Below, piece by piece: positions 61,210 to 64,000 of a stretch of 64,000 bases of DNA; the first letter of the stretch is position 1, and every line of letters starts with the position of its first letter. Origin of the DNA: Penelope pileata (taxonomy: Eukaryota > Chordata > Aves > Galliformes > Cracidae); contig WBMW01005650.1 of assembly GCA_013396635.1 (NCBI GenBank), positions 5,372,787-5,436,786 on the forward strand. Direction: 5' to 3'. The notes beneath the pieces are model-generated. The model saw only the letters and a list, made by a program, of their open reading frames with translations, did not search any database and was not told where the DNA came from. The position numbers were made by a program, and so were the translations under genes.

Positions 61210-64000
61210 AATTTAACGTGACTGCTTCTTCTACCCATTTGTATCAGTCTCTGTGGCTTCCTGTGGCATTATGCTCTGGAGCTGTGTGTGCTTGGGGAAA
61301 AAACAAAACTCAGTTTAAAAAATTATACTTATTTCATTGACTGATTTCTAGATCATATAAGTAATCTGGAGACTTAAACGTATCATTCACGCTTTATTGA
61401 CTGTCATAGCTTCTTTCAGTCATTTATTTTCTGAACTGAAGAGGCTTAATACAACTTATCAAAACATGACATCCTGTATGTTTGTTACAATGAAGCATGA
61501 CATCTTGTATGAAAGCTGTACCATAGTACTTACGATTCTTGTCATCTTTCTGTGTGTCATTTTCAGTACTACCATATCCTGTTTTGAAATGGCATGGACT
61601 TAACTGTGTAGTTTTCAAAAGCTGAAGATACCATTTTGTATTGTAGATTTCCACATATCTGAAAGGAAATAGAATCAAGCCCTTGCTTTTGAAATCAGAA
61701 TATTTATTTAATATTTATTTATTTTCAAGCTTAAAAGCTTCCTTTGTGCCTTTTGTACGTCTTCATTCACTCGTGAGTGGTGAGACTTTAAAGTCAATGT
61801 TGCAACAATTTGGTATTTTGGTATTATTTTTTTCTGGTTTTGTTTTTGATTTTTGTTGTTTCACCCTCCCACCCTGTCCTCTACCCTATATAAATAAAGG
61901 GAATATAGGATCAGCCACTGAGGACTATGCAAGACTTGCTTGAAAAAATAAGTAAAAATAATTCAGGAAAAAATACAATATGTTTCTTTTATCTCCAAGA
62001 GTTTAAGGAAATAATTGTTATGCTTTCTGGAACAAGGATAAAAGAAATACTTTTGTTCTGAAAGTTCGTAATAATTTCTTCAATATTACAAGTACACGGT
62101 AAAAAATTGATTTTTATCTGTTAGAGAATCAGTATCTTTTATGTAAGCAGTAAGGATGAATTGTAAAATCCAGTAATATCAGAATACAATGTGTTTGCAA
62201 AAATATTTACCTACATGACAATAGTTACTTAGCTCCCTTCAGTGGTATCTGTATCTTTTGTTTTATGTCCTACTTAAACTATTTCTAACATTGTTTCATC
62301 CATAGTTTGGACCATCTCACACTGGCAGCTTAGAATGCTTTCTTTTCTTTTAAATTTGTGATTCACACAGGTCATTTACCCAATTTAGTTACAGGTTTTA
62401 GTAGCTTTGTGTATCCTTTTCTGGCTGTAATTTAGCTGAGATTCCCCCCTACACAGTTCGTCCCTGCACTCCTATCTGAGGACAGCAGTGTCTTTAGAAT
62501 GTTACCTGAGCTGCTTTTGTGGTCAATTACTAATTTATATTAGTCTTAGTGGGGTAAGTTGATTAGAACAGTGTGTCATGCAGTGATTAAGCAAGGAGTT
62601 CAGCTGCCAGAACTGTGGATGAAGTAAATTCCAGCAGAGAGACTGCAACAAGTAGCTGGGGACAGTAATCTCTTCAGTAGTATATCTGCAGCCAAAAAAA
62701 GACAGATGTCTCCAGCCTAATTCACTCCAAAATCTTCCTCAGTCTATAACAAGTAGTTAACATATACTTGCTTTTCCTCTGGCCTCTCATCTTTAACTGA
62801 GCCTTCACAAACTACCTGAGTTGCTTTCAAAAGTTTTTTTTTCCCCCTTATTTATTTATCTGTTTATCTGTTTTTAAATTTTTTACATAGTACTCATTCA
62901 CGTCCTTCCCTTTGTTTGGTCTATGCTTGCAGAGTCACCAAATTTCACAGCTCTTAATTCATTGCAAAGCCAGTGGCAGCCCGAACACTGCTCTCCCTAA
63001 CCTCACTTCTGTTGCTTTCTTCTCCAGACGACACGCAACAACAGCTTCAGTCCCATCTGCGAGCTACTGTCATTTGTGATTTTTTTATAGCATCATGTGT
63101 ATTTTTTTCTTCACACTTAGAAAAGAGGTGTTAATTTGTAAATTAAAAAAGAAAAAAAACCACTAAAAACCAACAGTGAAAGCAAGAGGGAGAAGCCACT
63201 GCCAACTAAAAGGAAGATCAGGGAATTAGAGAACCAACTGAGCTTGCTGCAGTGCTTGTTGGCTGCATTGATTCACTGACTGATTAGTTAGTAGCTCTTA
63301 CTCCAAAGTCATGTGTTACTGACTGTATTCTTTTAATGTTATCACGTAGACTATGTTTCTTGTTACTAAGTTCATCAATATCACATTACTTGAGGAAGAG
63401 ATAGAAATAAGGTATGTTCAGCGATGATGACCATCTCAGATGATATCAACTGAGATCCATTTTACTTGCAGCCTCAATTTTGATTGTGAACTCTACTAGA
63501 TGAGAAAAAAATCTGTTTTTCTCTTCCTCATTTTATCCTTTGGAGCTGAAACCTCGTTAGCTTGGTTCATCTAACCAATCCAGTGTTGCAAGCTTGCAAG
63601 TCCAACTAACTTCAGGGATTTTGCAGTGTTGGGTAGATCTTGAGATAGCTAATAGTAAGTAAAGCTCTACTTCACTCAACATAAAGATCATCATACTGAA
63701 TTTGATTAATAAAACAAGTGAAACCTCAGTGTGTAACTTCAAATGCTTTATTAATCCATAATTAATAATCTATCCATAGGGACCCTTCCTTTATGTAATT
63801 CTAGGCAGTCTGAGCCTATGGCGTAGGTCCACCAGTCTGTTTGTATTTTTCTGGACTTTTTTTTATATTCTCAAGTAAAGTAGCTCTTCTCCAATGTGCT
63901 GCAAAACTTGAGCTTTTCAAAATGCAAAATTAATCTGTTAGGTTTATTAGTACAATTCATTTCTGGGAAATTATAACGTTGAAAGAAGAATATAGTGTTT
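61210..64000. other. AT-rich non-coding DNA, no gene seen
   Basis: An imperfect direct repeat CATGACATCCTGTATG / CATGACATCTTGTATG lies at 61465-61480 and 61496-61511. A T/C-rich low-complexity segment with TTTA and TCTG units lies at about 62833-62875. A/T runs occur near 63145-63165. No exon, RNA gene or transposon was recognised. Confidence 0.65.

Noticed and set aside
1..64000. CRISPR arrays, bacterial operons, ribosomal or small nuclear RNA genes
   Set aside because: No spaced identical repeats, no prokaryotic gene organisation, and no rRNA/snRNA signature sequences were seen.

Overview
This is an AT-rich, gene-poor stretch of vertebrate nuclear DNA, almost certainly avian and most probably from a galliform bird (chicken or a close relative). 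The evidence is the repeat content. There are several CR1 non-LTR retrotransposon fragments carrying typical CR1 ORF2 motifs or the CR1 3' tail. There is a solo ERVL-type LTR of the kind common in birds, with a 5-bp target duplication. There is also an internally deleted mariner (Galluhop-like) transposon, a family I know from chicken. No bacterial, plasmid, phage or CRISPR features are present.

No protein-coding host gene could be supported. The open reading frames are short (at most about 120 codons), scattered over both strands, and of AT-driven composition. The few with recognisable homology are pieces of CR1 reverse transcriptase or mariner transposase. The window is therefore intergenic (gene desert) or lies inside a very large intron; sequence alone cannot decide which. 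Two short reading frames flanked by plausible splice signals are given as low-confidence findings only.

Layout: 1-2.7 kb, unique AT-rich DNA; 2.69-3.10 kb, internal CR1 ORF2 fragment (+); 5.2-5.3 kb, CR1 copy with an internal deletion (+); 8.5-9.4 kb, a GC-richer LTR-like block followed by two CR1 3' ends (-); 15.56-15.75 kb, CR1 3' end (-); 20.5-20.8 kb, U3-only piece of an ERVL-type LTR (-); 22.7-23.3 kb, complete solo LTR of the same family (-) with an internal GT microsatellite; 25.2-25.45 kb and 35.3-35.45 kb, old CR1 remnants (+); 36.47-36.64 kb, a very old CR1 remnant (-); 41.2-42.04 kb, a local GC-rich patch of unknown nature; 60.8-61.2 kb, mariner MITE. Small tandem duplications and microsatellites are dispersed between these.

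No previously undescribed biological system was recognised. The observations most worth following are structural: the pair of related LTRs, one of which keeps an apparent core promoter but has lost its downstream half; CR1 copies with atypical truncation or deletion; the mariner deletion derivative that keeps a small in-frame start-to-C-terminus reading frame; and the unexplained GC-rich patch near 41-42 kb.
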